From MR-S7 sp000400995 (GTDB taxonomy: Bacteria > Pseudomonadota > Gammaproteobacteria > Burkholderiales > Burkholderiaceae_C), in contig NZ_CP152342.1 in the NCBI RefSeq assembly GCF_045291395.1, positions 3,472,001-3,536,000 on the forward strand: a stretch of DNA of 64,000 bases, written 5' to 3'. Positions 27,172-34,470 of the stretch are shown piece after piece (the stretch's first letter is position 1; every line of letters begins with the position of its first letter). Both the position numbers and the translations under genes were made by a program. A model generated the notes under the pieces. It did no database searches and had not been told where the DNA came from. It saw only the letters and a program-made list of their open reading frames with translations.

Positions 27172-27953
27172 CAAAGACTGAACATGAAGGCCGTGAGGAC
27201 GAAGTCCAGCGCCAGCACCGAGAGCGACGCCATCACCACCGTGCGGGTGGTGGCGCGCGACACGCCTTCGGGCGTGGGCTTGGCCACGAAGCCCTGGAGC
27301 ACCGCGATGAAGGTGACGGCCACGCCGAACACGACGCTTTTGACGAAGCCGTTGCCCACGTCCTTCCACACGTCCACGCCGCCCTGCATCTGCCCCCAGA
27401 AGGCGCCGCCATCCACGCCGATCAGCACCACGCCGACCAGCCAGCCGCCGATCACGCCCACGGCGCTGAACACCGCCGCCAGCAGCGGCATGGCGATCAC
27501 GCCGCCCCAGAAGCGCGGCGCGAGGATGCGGCGCACCGGATCGACGGCCATCATCTCCATGGCCGAGAGCTGCTCGCCCGCGCGCATAAGGCCGATCTCG
27601 GCCGTGAGCGACGTGCCCGCGCGCCCGGCGAACAGCAGCGCCGTGACCACCGGCCCCAGCTCGCGCACCAGCCCCAGCGTGACCACGAGCCCCAGCGAAT
27701 TGGCCGAGCCGTAGAGCTGCAGCACGTTGTAGCCCTGCAGCGCCAGCACGAAGCCCACGAACAGGCCCGACATGGCGATGATGGACAGCGAATAGTTGCC
27801 CAGGAAGTGCACCTGGTCGCGCACCAGCGCCGGGCGCTGCATGACCGGGCCCAGGAGCCCCACCAACTGCGCAAACAGGCGCGCGCCCGCGCCGATGTCG
27901 GCCAACTTGGTGCGCACCGCGTAGCCCACGTGCGAGGGGCGCCACCAGCTCAT
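27171..27953 (-). CDS. mlaE: MlaE, permease of the Mla ABC transporter
   Basis: 260 residues, MlaE/YrbE permease with about five membrane helices. Family segments: FVGFVLALQGYNVLQLYG, LVRELGPVVTALLFAGRAGTSLTAEIG and MKVTEEQ-like MRAGEQLSAMEMMAVDPVRR. Its start overlaps the mlaF stop as ATGA. Confidence 0.95.
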   Translation of the reverse strand: MSWWRPSHVGYAVRTKLADIGAGARLFAQLVGLLGPVMQRPALVRDQVHFLGNYSLSIIAMSGLFVGFVLALQGYNVLQLYGSANSLGLVVTLGLVRELGPVVTALLFAGRAGTSLTAEIGLMRAGEQLSAMEMMAVDPVRRILAPRFWGGVIAMPLLAAVFSAVGVIGGWLVGVVLIGVDGGAFWGQMQGGVDVWKDVGNGFVKSVVFGVAVTFIAVLQGFVAKPTPEGVSRATTRTVVMASLSVLALDFVLTAFMFSL

Positions 27954-28771
27954 GTTGCACCTCCGAAGTCCTGCAGCACCGTAGGGCCGGGGTAGTGGAA
28001 GGGCACCGGCCCCGTGGGCAGCGCATGCACGAACTGGTGCACCAGCGGATCGGTGCTGGCGCGCACTTCCTCGGGCGTGCCCTGTGCGGCCACCGTGCCG
28101 GGGCCGAGGATGATGACGTGGTCGGCCAAGCGGAAGGTTTCCTCCAGGTCGTGCGAGACGACGATGGTGGTCAGGCCCATGGAGTCGCCCAGCTGGCGGA
28201 TGAGCTGCGCGGCCGTGCCCAGCGAGATCGGGTCCAGCCCCGCGAAGGGCTCGTCGTACATGATGAGGTCGGGGTCCAGCGCGATGGCCCGCGCCAGCGC
28301 CACGCGACGCGCCATGCCGCCGGAGATCTGGCTGGGCATCAGGTCGCGCGCGCCGCGCAGGCCCACGGCGTGGAGCTTCATGAGCACGATGTCGCGGATC
28401 AGCGCCTCGGGCAGGTCGGTGTGCTCGCGCAGCGGGAAGGCCACGTTCTCGAACACGCTCATGTCGGTGAACAGCGCGCCGAACTGGAACAGCATGCCCA
28501 TGCGCCGGCGCGCGGCGTAGAGCTGCTCCACGCTCATGCGGCCCACGTCCTGGCCGGCCACCAGCACCTCGCCCTGCTGGGCGCGCTGCTGGCCGCCGAT
28601 GAGGCGCAGCACCGTGGTCTTGCCGCCACCCGACGCGCCCATCAGCGCCGTGACCTTGCCACGCGGCACCGTCAGCGACAGGTCGCGCAGGATCACGCGC
28701 TCGCCGTACCCGAAGGTGACGTTGCGCAGTTCCACGAGAGCCTCGGAAGGCGATGGGGCGTTGGAGGGCAT
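27950..28771 (-). CDS. mlaF: MlaF, ATPase of the Mla phospholipid transporter
   Basis: 273 residues. Walker A GASGGGKTT (residues 45-53), signature ISGGMARRVALARA, Walker B LIMYDEPFAGLD and H-loop IVVSHDLEE. First gene of mlaFEDACB and of the whole minus-strand run down to tatC. ATG at 28771 taken; a GTG ten codons upstream is possible. MlaF drives lipid movement between the membranes to keep the outer-membrane asymmetry. Confidence 0.95.
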   Translation of the reverse strand: MPSNAPSPSEALVELRNVTFGYGERVILRDLSLTVPRGKVTALMGASGGGKTTVLRLIGGQQRAQQGEVLVAGQDVGRMSVEQLYAARRRMGMLFQFGALFTDMSVFENVAFPLREHTDLPEALIRDIVLMKLHAVGLRGARDLMPSQISGGMARRVALARAIALDPDLIMYDEPFAGLDPISLGTAAQLIRQLGDSMGLTTIVVSHDLEETFRLADHVIILGPGTVAAQGTPEEVRASTDPLVHQFVHALPTGPVPFHYPGPTVLQDFGGAT

Positions 28772-29143
28772 GGGGTGAAGAATGCAGGGCCGCGCCCCCA
28801 CGGGGCAGCGGAAAAACGTTACATCATAGGGGAAACCCTCTGGAAATGCTGGACAGGGATCACCTGGGTGTATGCGGATGTATATAACCGTTGGCTATAA
28901 TTGACAGCTTCGAGAGAAATGTCACGCTCGCCCTGCCGAGCGGATTGCTGTCAGCGTTGCATGGGCGCCCGGTGCGTCCAGCGGAACGAGGGCGCGGCAA
29001 TTGCCAGCGGCATTCCCCCTTGCCTTCCGTTCAGTGCCTGCGCTGCAGCGCCCCGGGCGCGCCCGCCGAGGACTCCCTGTCCCCGCGCCGAGCCCGCCAT
29101 CTTCCATGCCACCCCCCGTGCCTGCAGAAAGGGCCTGAACTCC
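28772..29143. other. Divergent intergenic region between mlaF and speD
   Basis: 372 bp without a convincing gene. It holds a TATAAT at 28896-28901 for the plus strand and about 240 nt of leader before speD. The leader has open codons in frame with speD, but no conservation or ribosome site that I can point to. Confidence 0.6.
28873..28901 (+). promoter_or_regulatory. Putative promoter for speDE
   Basis: A consensus TATAAT -10 box at 28896-28901 lies in an AT-rich patch (GTATATAACCG...) that stands out from its surroundings. The -35 position (about 28873, TGCGGA) is weak. It is the best promoter-like spot ahead of speD. Confidence 0.45.
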
Positions 29144-29554
29144 ATGAAGAAATTCCAGTCCGTCGTCCCCATCGCCGCCCCGTCCGTCCAGCGCCAGGCC
29201 ACCGGCCTGCACCTGATTGGCGACCTGTATGGCTGTCTGTGCGACAGCCGCCTGATGCTGGATGCCGCATACCTGGAAGCCTTCTGCAAGGAGCGCGTGG
29301 CCGCGGCCGGGCTGACCACCGTGGGCTCGCTGTTCCACAGCTTCGGCGAGGGCGGCGGCGTCACCGGCGTGGTGGTGCTGGCCGAATCGCATCTGTCCAT
29401 CCACACCTGGCCCGAGTCGGGCTACGTGACGCTGGACGTGTACGTGTGCAACTACACCACCGACAACCGGCCCAAGGCGCAGCAGCTGTTCGGCGACCTG
29501 CAGGCCGCGTTCAACCCGAACGATCCGCACCTGCACCGCGTCGAGCGCGCGTGA
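29144..29554 (+). CDS. speD: S-adenosylmethionine decarboxylase proenzyme
   Basis: 136 residues, the small class 1b type. It is cleaved at Glu81-Ser82 (LAESHLSIHTWPE) to make the pyruvoyl cofactor from Ser82, and produces decarboxylated AdoMet for spermidine synthesis. VYVCNYTTDNRPKAQQLF is also conserved. The start ATG at 29144 gives the usual length. It overlaps speE by one base (TGATG). Confidence 0.95.
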   Translation: MKKFQSVVPIAAPSVQRQATGLHLIGDLYGCLCDSRLMLDAAYLEAFCKERVAAAGLTTVGSLFHSFGEGGGVTGVVVLAESHLSIHTWPESGYVTLDVYVCNYTTDNRPKAQQLFGDLQAAFNPNDPHLHRVERA

Positions 29555-30513
29555 TGGCCGGCGCGCGCACCGCGCAGGCCACGCGCTTCGTGGCCGAGCG
29601 CCTGAATGCCGACTTCGGCTTCTACCTGAGCGACCAGCGCACCCTGGCGCAGCGCCAGTCGCCGTGGCAGCACATCGAGGTTTTCGAGAACCCTCAGTTC
29701 GGGCGCGTGATGCGCATCGACGGCTGCTTCATGACCAGCGAGCGCGACGAGTTCTTCTACCACGAGCCCATGGTGCACCTGCCCGCCATCGCCCATGCCG
29801 GCGTGCGCCGCGCGCTGGTGGTGGGCGGCGGCGACGGCGGCGCGGCCGAGGAGCTGCTCAAGCTGCCCGGCATCGAGCAGGTGGTGCTGGCCGAGCTGGA
29901 CGGCGAGGTGATCGCCATGGCCCGCGAGTGGCTGGGCGCCATCCACCGCGGCGCGTTCGACGACCCGCGCCTGCAGGTGCGCCTGGGCGACGCGCGCGCG
30001 CTGCTGGCGGAAGGCCGCGAGCGCTTCGACCAGATCGTGCTGGACCTGACCGACCCCTTCGGCCCCGCCGTGGAGCTGTACACGGTGGAGTTTTATGCCG
30101 CCTGCCGCCGCGCGCTGAACCCCGGCGGCGTGCTGTCGCTGCACCTGGGCTCGCCCATCCACCTGCACGAGACGCTGACGCGCATCGCCGCCTCGGTGCG
30201 CGCGGTGTTCCCGGTGTTCCGGCCCTACCTGCAGTACGTGCCCCTGTACGGCACGCTGTGGTGCATGGCCATGGCGTCGGACAGCACCGACCCGGCCCGG
30301 CTCACCGCCGCCGAGGTGGATGCGCACCTGGCCGTGCGCGGCATCGGCGACCTGCAGCTCTACAACGGCGCGGTGCACCACGCGCTGCTGGCCCAGCCCA
30401 ACTTCGTGCGCGCACTGCTGGCGCGCCCGGCCGAACCGCTGCGCAGCGGCGACACGCTGGCCGAGGTGCGCGACCCGGCGGAGCTGCCGCCCGTGACGGT
30501 CTCAACAGGTTGA
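29554..30513 (+). CDS. speE: Spermidine synthase-family protein
   Basis: 319 residues. Aminopropyltransferase domain: QHIEVFENPQFGRVMRIDG, TSERDEFFYHEPMVHLP, VVGGGDGGAAEELLK, then VVLAELDGEVIAMA and LDLTDPFGPAVELYTVEFY. With speD it converts putrescine to spermidine. Operon speDE with a one-base overlap; ends 13 nt ahead of a nested hairpin. Confidence 0.93.
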   Translation: MAGARTAQATRFVAERLNADFGFYLSDQRTLAQRQSPWQHIEVFENPQFGRVMRIDGCFMTSERDEFFYHEPMVHLPAIAHAGVRRALVVGGGDGGAAEELLKLPGIEQVVLAELDGEVIAMAREWLGAIHRGAFDDPRLQVRLGDARALLAEGRERFDQIVLDLTDPFGPAVELYTVEFYAACRRALNPGGVLSLHLGSPIHLHETLTRIAASVRAVFPVFRPYLQYVPLYGTLWCMAMASDSTDPARLTAAEVDAHLAVRGIGDLQLYNGAVHHALLAQPNFVRALLARPAEPLRSGDTLAEVRDPAELPPVTVSTG

Positions 30514-30525
30514 TCTTCAAAAAAA

Positions 30526-30604
30526 GGAGCTGGTTGCGCTTGTCCTGCAAGGATTTCTGCATGCTTTTATATGGAAATCCAGAGCAGACAAGCGCAAGCA
30601 GCTC
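30526..30604. terminator. Nested symmetric repeat hairpin between speE and DUF3422 gene
   Basis: Outer arms 30527-30544 and 30587-30604 (GAGCTGGTTGCGCTTGTC) pair over 18 bp with one mismatch; an inner stem GGATTTC/GAAATCC (30551-30557 with 30574-30580) sits inside. A-rich before and T-rich after (CTTTTTC) make it a bidirectional terminator at a convergent junction. The outer arm is the dispersed-repeat arm. Confidence 0.8.
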
Positions 30605-30610
30605 ACTTTT

Positions 30611-31942
30611 TCAATGCGCCTCGCCGAACATGCGGTGGTGCAACCGCCGCAGCGACCACCACACGCCCCCGGCCACCAGCGGGATGGCCACCGCCGCCGT
30701 GCTCTCGGGCGAGAAGGGCCAGCCCAGCTTCTGCGCGCCCTTGGCCAGGTAGCTCACCAGGCCGACGATGTAATAGGTGATGGCCGCCACCGACAGCCCC
30801 TCCACCGTGGACTGCAGCTTGAGCTGCAGGTCGCCGCGCTGGTTCATCGCGGCCAGCAGGGCCTGGTTGTTCTGCTGCTGCTCGATCTCCACGCGCGTGC
30901 GCAGCAGGTTGCTCATGCGAGAGACGCGCTCGGACAGCGCGTTCTGCCGCCGCGCGGCCCAGGCGCAGGTGCTGCGCGCGGGGCTCAGGCGCCGCTCCAT
31001 GAATTCGCCGATGGTCTGCAGGCCCGCGAGCCGCGATTCGCCGATGTCCTGGATGCGCCGGTCCACCAGCTCGAAATACGCGCTGCTGGCCGAGAAGCGC
31101 GAGTGCGTGGCCGCGTACTGCCCCTCCACCTGACCCGCCAGCCGCGTGAGGCGGTCGAGCAGCGCGGGCTCCGCGTCGCGGCGGGAGCTGCGGATGGCCT
31201 CGGCCAGCTCCGCCAGCTCGCGCTCGGCGCTGGCGAGGGCCGCGCCGGCATCGCGCGCGGCCGGCAGGCCCAGCAGCGCCGCCATGCGGTAGGTCTCGAT
31301 CTCCAGCAGCTGCTGCACCAGCCGCCCCAGGCGCTGGGGCGAGAGCGAGCCGGCCACCAGCAGCATGCGCGAGAAGCCGTCGGCGTGGATAGCGAAGTCG
31401 GTGTACACCTCGCCCTGTCCGCCCGCGACGGCGCAGGCGACGAGCGATTCCTCGCGCAGCCAGCCCCGCAACGCGGGCCCCGTATCCACCTCCCGCGCGG
31501 CGGCCACCCACAGGTGCAGCGCGCACAGGCACTCGCCCGGCAGCCCCGCCAGCCAGTCGCGCGGCACGGACTCCAGCGCGGCCGCGGGCGCCCGCCCATT
31601 CTCGGGCACGGCGGCGCCGGCCGGCACGGCCATGAAGGTCCAGGAGACGAACTCGGTGTGCAGCTCCCAGCGGATGCGGAACGCCCCCAGGTCCACGCGC
31701 AGGTGCGTGGTGTGCGCATCGGGCGGGGCCAGGTGGTGGTTGCGCAGCAGCGTGGCCAGGTGGGCGCGGCTGGCGTCGCGCCCGGCCGCGTCGGCCAGCA
31801 TCACGATGTGCGTGATCGCCAGCGGCGCGGCCAGCGCCTCGGGCGGGCGGGCATGGACTTCGTTGTGCAGCAGCACGCGCTGGGCGTGCTGCGTGGGGAG
31901 CGGTGCGAGGGTCATGGGCGCAGGCGGTGAGGAATGCGCCAT
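30611..31942 (-). CDS. DUF3422 family membrane protein
   Basis: 443 residues from the ATG at 31942 (or 434 from 31915). Matches the DUF3422 family of unknown function: HNEVHARPPEALAAPLAITH near the N-terminus, a long helical middle, and two C-terminal membrane helices (VAAITYYIVGLVSYLAKG and AAVAIPLVAGGVWWSL). It follows the amino-acid ABC ATPase gene by 7 nt and is probably co-transcribed with it. Confidence 0.88.
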   Translation of the reverse strand: MAHSSPPAPMTLAPLPTQHAQRVLLHNEVHARPPEALAAPLAITHIVMLADAAGRDASRAHLATLLRNHHLAPPDAHTTHLRVDLGAFRIRWELHTEFVSWTFMAVPAGAAVPENGRAPAAALESVPRDWLAGLPGECLCALHLWVAAAREVDTGPALRGWLREESLVACAVAGGQGEVYTDFAIHADGFSRMLLVAGSLSPQRLGRLVQQLLEIETYRMAALLGLPAARDAGAALASAERELAELAEAIRSSRRDAEPALLDRLTRLAGQVEGQYAATHSRFSASSAYFELVDRRIQDIGESRLAGLQTIGEFMERRLSPARSTCAWAARRQNALSERVSRMSNLLRTRVEIEQQQNNQALLAAMNQRGDLQLKLQSTVEGLSVAAITYYIVGLVSYLAKGAQKLGWPFSPESTAAVAIPLVAGGVWWSLRRLHHRMFGEAH

Positions 31943-31949
31943 TGTCGCG

Positions 31950-32729
31950 TCAGAGCATGTGTTCGAGGAACGCCCGCGCGCGCTCGTGTCCCGGATCGGC
32001 GAAGAACTCACGCGCGGGCCGCGCCGCGATCAGCTCGCCCTGGTCCATGAAGGCCACGGTGTGCGCCACTTCGCGCGCGAAGCCCATCTCATGCGTAACG
32101 ACCAGCATGGTCATGCGCTCCTCGGCCAGCTCGCGCATGGTGCGCAGCACCTCGCCGGTCAGCTCGGGGTCGAGCGCGGAGGTGGGCTCGTCGAACAGCA
32201 TGATGTCGGGCTGCATGGCGAGCGCCCGCGCGATGGCCACGCGCTGCTTCTGCCCGCCCGACAGGCGCGAGGGGTAGTTGTTGCGTTTGGCGGCCAGGCC
32301 CACCTTGTCCAGCAGCGTCTCGGCGCGCGCCACGGCCTCGGCGCGCGGCACGCCCTGCACCACCATGGGCGCCTCGATGAGGTTCTGCAGCACCGTGAGG
32401 TGCGGGAACAGGTTGAAGTGCTGGAACACCATGCCGGTCTTGGCGCAGATGCGGCGCAGCTCGGCATCGGGCACGTAGGCGCAGCGGCCCTGCGCGTCGG
32501 TGGTGGCGAGCGTCTGGCCCTCGATGGCGACGTGGCCGCTGTCGATGGTCTCCAGGTGGTTCAGGCAGCGCAGGAAGGTGCTCTTGCCCGAGCCCGAGGG
32601 GCCGATGACCGCGACCACCTCGCCTCTCGCTACCCGCAGCGACACGCCGCGCAGCACCTCGTTGTGGCCGAAGCGCTTGCGCACGTCGCGCGCGTCGATC
32701 ATGGGCGCTTCACTCGTCGTATTTGGCAT
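31950..32729 (-). CDS. Polar amino-acid ABC transporter, ATP-binding protein (GlnQ type)
   Basis: 259 residues. Walker A GPSGSGKST, signature LSGGQKQRVAIARA, Walker B MLFDEPTSALDPELTGEVL. The sequence is of the GlnQ/HisP type that serves polar amino acids. The ATG at 32729 has a GGAG Shine-Dalgarno and overlaps the permease gene by 20 nt; an inner ATG at 32702 (MIDARDVRKRFG) would give the usual family start without overlap. Domain function is sure, substrate is not. Confidence 0.93.
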   Translation of the reverse strand: MPNTTSEAPMIDARDVRKRFGHNEVLRGVSLRVARGEVVAVIGPSGSGKSTFLRCLNHLETIDSGHVAIEGQTLATTDAQGRCAYVPDAELRRICAKTGMVFQHFNLFPHLTVLQNLIEAPMVVQGVPRAEAVARAETLLDKVGLAAKRNNYPSRLSGGQKQRVAIARALAMQPDIMLFDEPTSALDPELTGEVLRTMRELAEERMTMLVVTHEMGFAREVAHTVAFMDQGELIAARPAREFFADPGHERARAFLEHML

Positions 32730-33363
32730 AGCGTTTCTCCAGCCGCTGGAAGCCCCAGGTGAGCAGCAGCGTCATCAGCAGATAGAAGGCCGCGGCCACG
32801 ATGAAGGGCGTGGTGGTGAAGTCGCGCTGCACGATGCCGCGCGCGGCGCGCAGCAGGTCGTTGAGCGCCAGCACGTAGATGAGGGACGTGTCCTTGACCA
32901 GCGTGATGGTCTCGTTGCTCATCGGTGGCAGGATGCTTCGCACCATCTGCGGCAGCACGATGCGGCGCATGGTCTGGTCGTAGCTCATGCCGAGCACCTT
33001 GGCGGCCTCGTACTGGCCACGGTCGACGGACTGGATGCCCGCGCGGAAGATCTCGGCGAAGTAGGCCGCGTAGTTCAGCGCGAACGCCGCCACCGCCGCC
33101 GGAAAGTCCGGCAGGCGCACGCCCACCACCGGCACGAAGGGCAGCGCGAAATAGATGAACAGCATCTGCAGCATGAGCGGCGTGCCGCGCATGAGCCAGA
33201 TGTAGCCATTCACCGCGCCCGACAGCGCCTTCCAGCGCGACAGCCGCGCCAGCGCCAGCACCAGGCCCAGGGGCACGGCCAGCAGCAGCGTGATGAAGAA
33301 CAGCTTCAGCGTGACCGTGGCGCCCTGCGCCAGCGGCCCCAGGAGGGAGAGTACGTAGTCCAT
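32710..33363 (-). CDS. Polar amino-acid ABC transporter, permease
   Basis: 217 residues, HisMQ family permease with about five helices: GATVTLKLFFITLLLAVPLG, RGTPLMLQMLFIYFALP, and the EAA loop QYEAAKVLGMSYDQTMRRIVLPQ that docks with the ATPase. Starts ATG at 33363, 181 nt after the binding-protein gene. Confidence 0.94.
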   Translation of the reverse strand: MDYVLSLLGPLAQGATVTLKLFFITLLLAVPLGLVLALARLSRWKALSGAVNGYIWLMRGTPLMLQMLFIYFALPFVPVVGVRLPDFPAAVAAFALNYAAYFAEIFRAGIQSVDRGQYEAAKVLGMSYDQTMRRIVLPQMVRSILPPMSNETITLVKDTSLIYVLALNDLLRAARGIVQRDFTTTPFIVAAAFYLLMTLLLTWGFQRLEKRYAKYDE

Positions 33364-33419
33364 CGTGTGGCTGCGACCATTCAGTGTTTGGCATGGCTCA
33401 CGGCCGTTGCCACTGGCGC

Positions 33420-33540
33420 GCCCCAGGCCAGCGGACGCCGCGCAAGGGCCGCCCCGCCGCGCTGGCGGCGTCCCCCTTCCCGAATTGCGCAGCAATTCGA
33501 GAGAAGGGGGAAGGAGCGAAGCGACACAGGGGGTTGTGCG
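33420..33540. repeat. Second dispersed-type repeat with hairpin inside the amino-acid ABC operon
   Basis: The stretch between the binding-protein and permease genes has a core hairpin (CGAATTGC-GCA-GCAATTCG, 33481-33499) flanked by CCCCCTTCC and GAGAAGGGGG, then AAGGAGCGAAGCGACACAGG. Repeats of this kind occur in Comamonadaceae intergenic regions (from memory). It may attenuate transcription so the binding protein is made in excess. Confidence 0.6.
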
Positions 33541-33544
33541 CTAT

Positions 33545-34348
33545 TTATTTGATGATGTTCTTGCCAAACCACTGCTCGGCGATCTTGGCGGCGGCGCCGT
33601 CAGCCTTCATGTCGGCCAGCGCCTTGTCCAGCTTGCCTTGCAGGTCGGTGTCGTCCTTGCGCACGCCCACGCCGTATTCCTCGGTGCCGAAGTTGTCGTC
33701 GAGCACGGCATAGTCGCCGGGCTTCTTGGCCACGTAGTAGCGGCCCACCACCTCGTCAACCACCACGGCCTCCAGGCGGCCGGTGGTCAGGTCCATCAGC
33801 GCGGTCACGTTGTCGCCGAAGGTCTTGAGTTCCTTGAACGACTTGAAGACGGCGTCTTCCTTCTTGATCGCGTCCACGGCGCTGGAGCCTTCCTGCGCGC
33901 CGACGACCTTTCCGGCCAGGTCGGCCTTGGCCTTGATGGCGGAATTGGCGGGCACCACGATGATCTGGTGGTTCTCCATGTAGGGCGCGGTGAAGGCGAT
34001 GTTCTGCTTGCGCTCCTCGGTGATGGTCAGGCCGTTCCACAGCGCGTCCACGCGCTTGCCCGACAGCTCGGCTTCCTTGGCGCTCCAGTCGATGGGCTTG
34101 AATTCGACCTCCAGGCCCAGGCGCTTGGCGGCCTCTTTGGCCATGTCGATGTCGAAGCCCACCAGTTCGTTCTTCTCGTCGCGGAAGCCCATGGGCGGGA
34201 AGTTGTCGTCCAGGCCGACCACTATTCTTGTCACAGCCGCGACCGGTGCGGGTGCGGGCTCGGCGGCGGCGGGGGCGCTCTCCTGCTTGGAGCAGGCGGC
34301 CAGCAGGGCGCCCAGGGACAGCAGGGCGACGGCGGCGATCTTCTTCAT
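33545..34348 (-). CDS. Polar amino-acid ABC transporter, substrate-binding lipoprotein
   Basis: 267 residues. Lipobox LLAAC (Cys about 19), a proline/alanine linker, then a type-3 solute-binding domain: VVGLDDNFPPMGFRDEKNELVGFDIDMAKEAAKRLGL, WNGLTITEERKQNIAFTAPYM, and GRYYVAKKPGDYAVL. First gene of the operon binding protein - permease - ATPase - DUF3422. Confidence 0.94.
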   Translation of the reverse strand: MKKIAAVALLSLGALLAACSKQESAPAAAEPAPAPVAAVTRIVVGLDDNFPPMGFRDEKNELVGFDIDMAKEAAKRLGLEVEFKPIDWSAKEAELSGKRVDALWNGLTITEERKQNIAFTAPYMENHQIIVVPANSAIKAKADLAGKVVGAQEGSSAVDAIKKEDAVFKSFKELKTFGDNVTALMDLTTGRLEAVVVDEVVGRYYVAKKPGDYAVLDDNFGTEEYGVGVRKDDTDLQGKLDKALADMKADGAAAKIAEQWFGKNIIK

Positions 34349-34420
34349 GGCGATGCGGTTCTCGAAAGGTTAGGAAAAACCCTGGATTTTCCCACCGATG
34401 CGGCCGCATTCCCCGGTTTC

Positions 34421-34469
34421 AAGCCAAATCGGCCTCCAGCGCTTTTCCAGCAAGCGCAAGCAGCTATCA
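34421..34469. repeat. Dispersed hairpin repeat, asymmetric form (sensor kinase/ABC operon gap)
   Basis: AAGCCAAATCGGCCTCCAGC...AAGCGCAAGCAGCTATCA; near-consensus copy. It ends one base from the kinase stop codon, between the kinase and the ABC operon that follows on the same strand. Confidence 0.88.
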
Positions 34470-34470
34470 A

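Noticed and set aside
28901..28929. TTGACA at 28901-28906 as a -35 box for speD
   Set aside because: No -10-like hexamer lies 16-18 bp downstream (ACGCTC there); the overlapping TATAAT reads better as a -10 box.
32702..32729. Treating the ABC ATPase as starting only at 32702
   Set aside because: Not excluded, but the ATG at 32729 has a GGAG ribosome site while 32702 has none, so I kept the longer form and noted the alternative.
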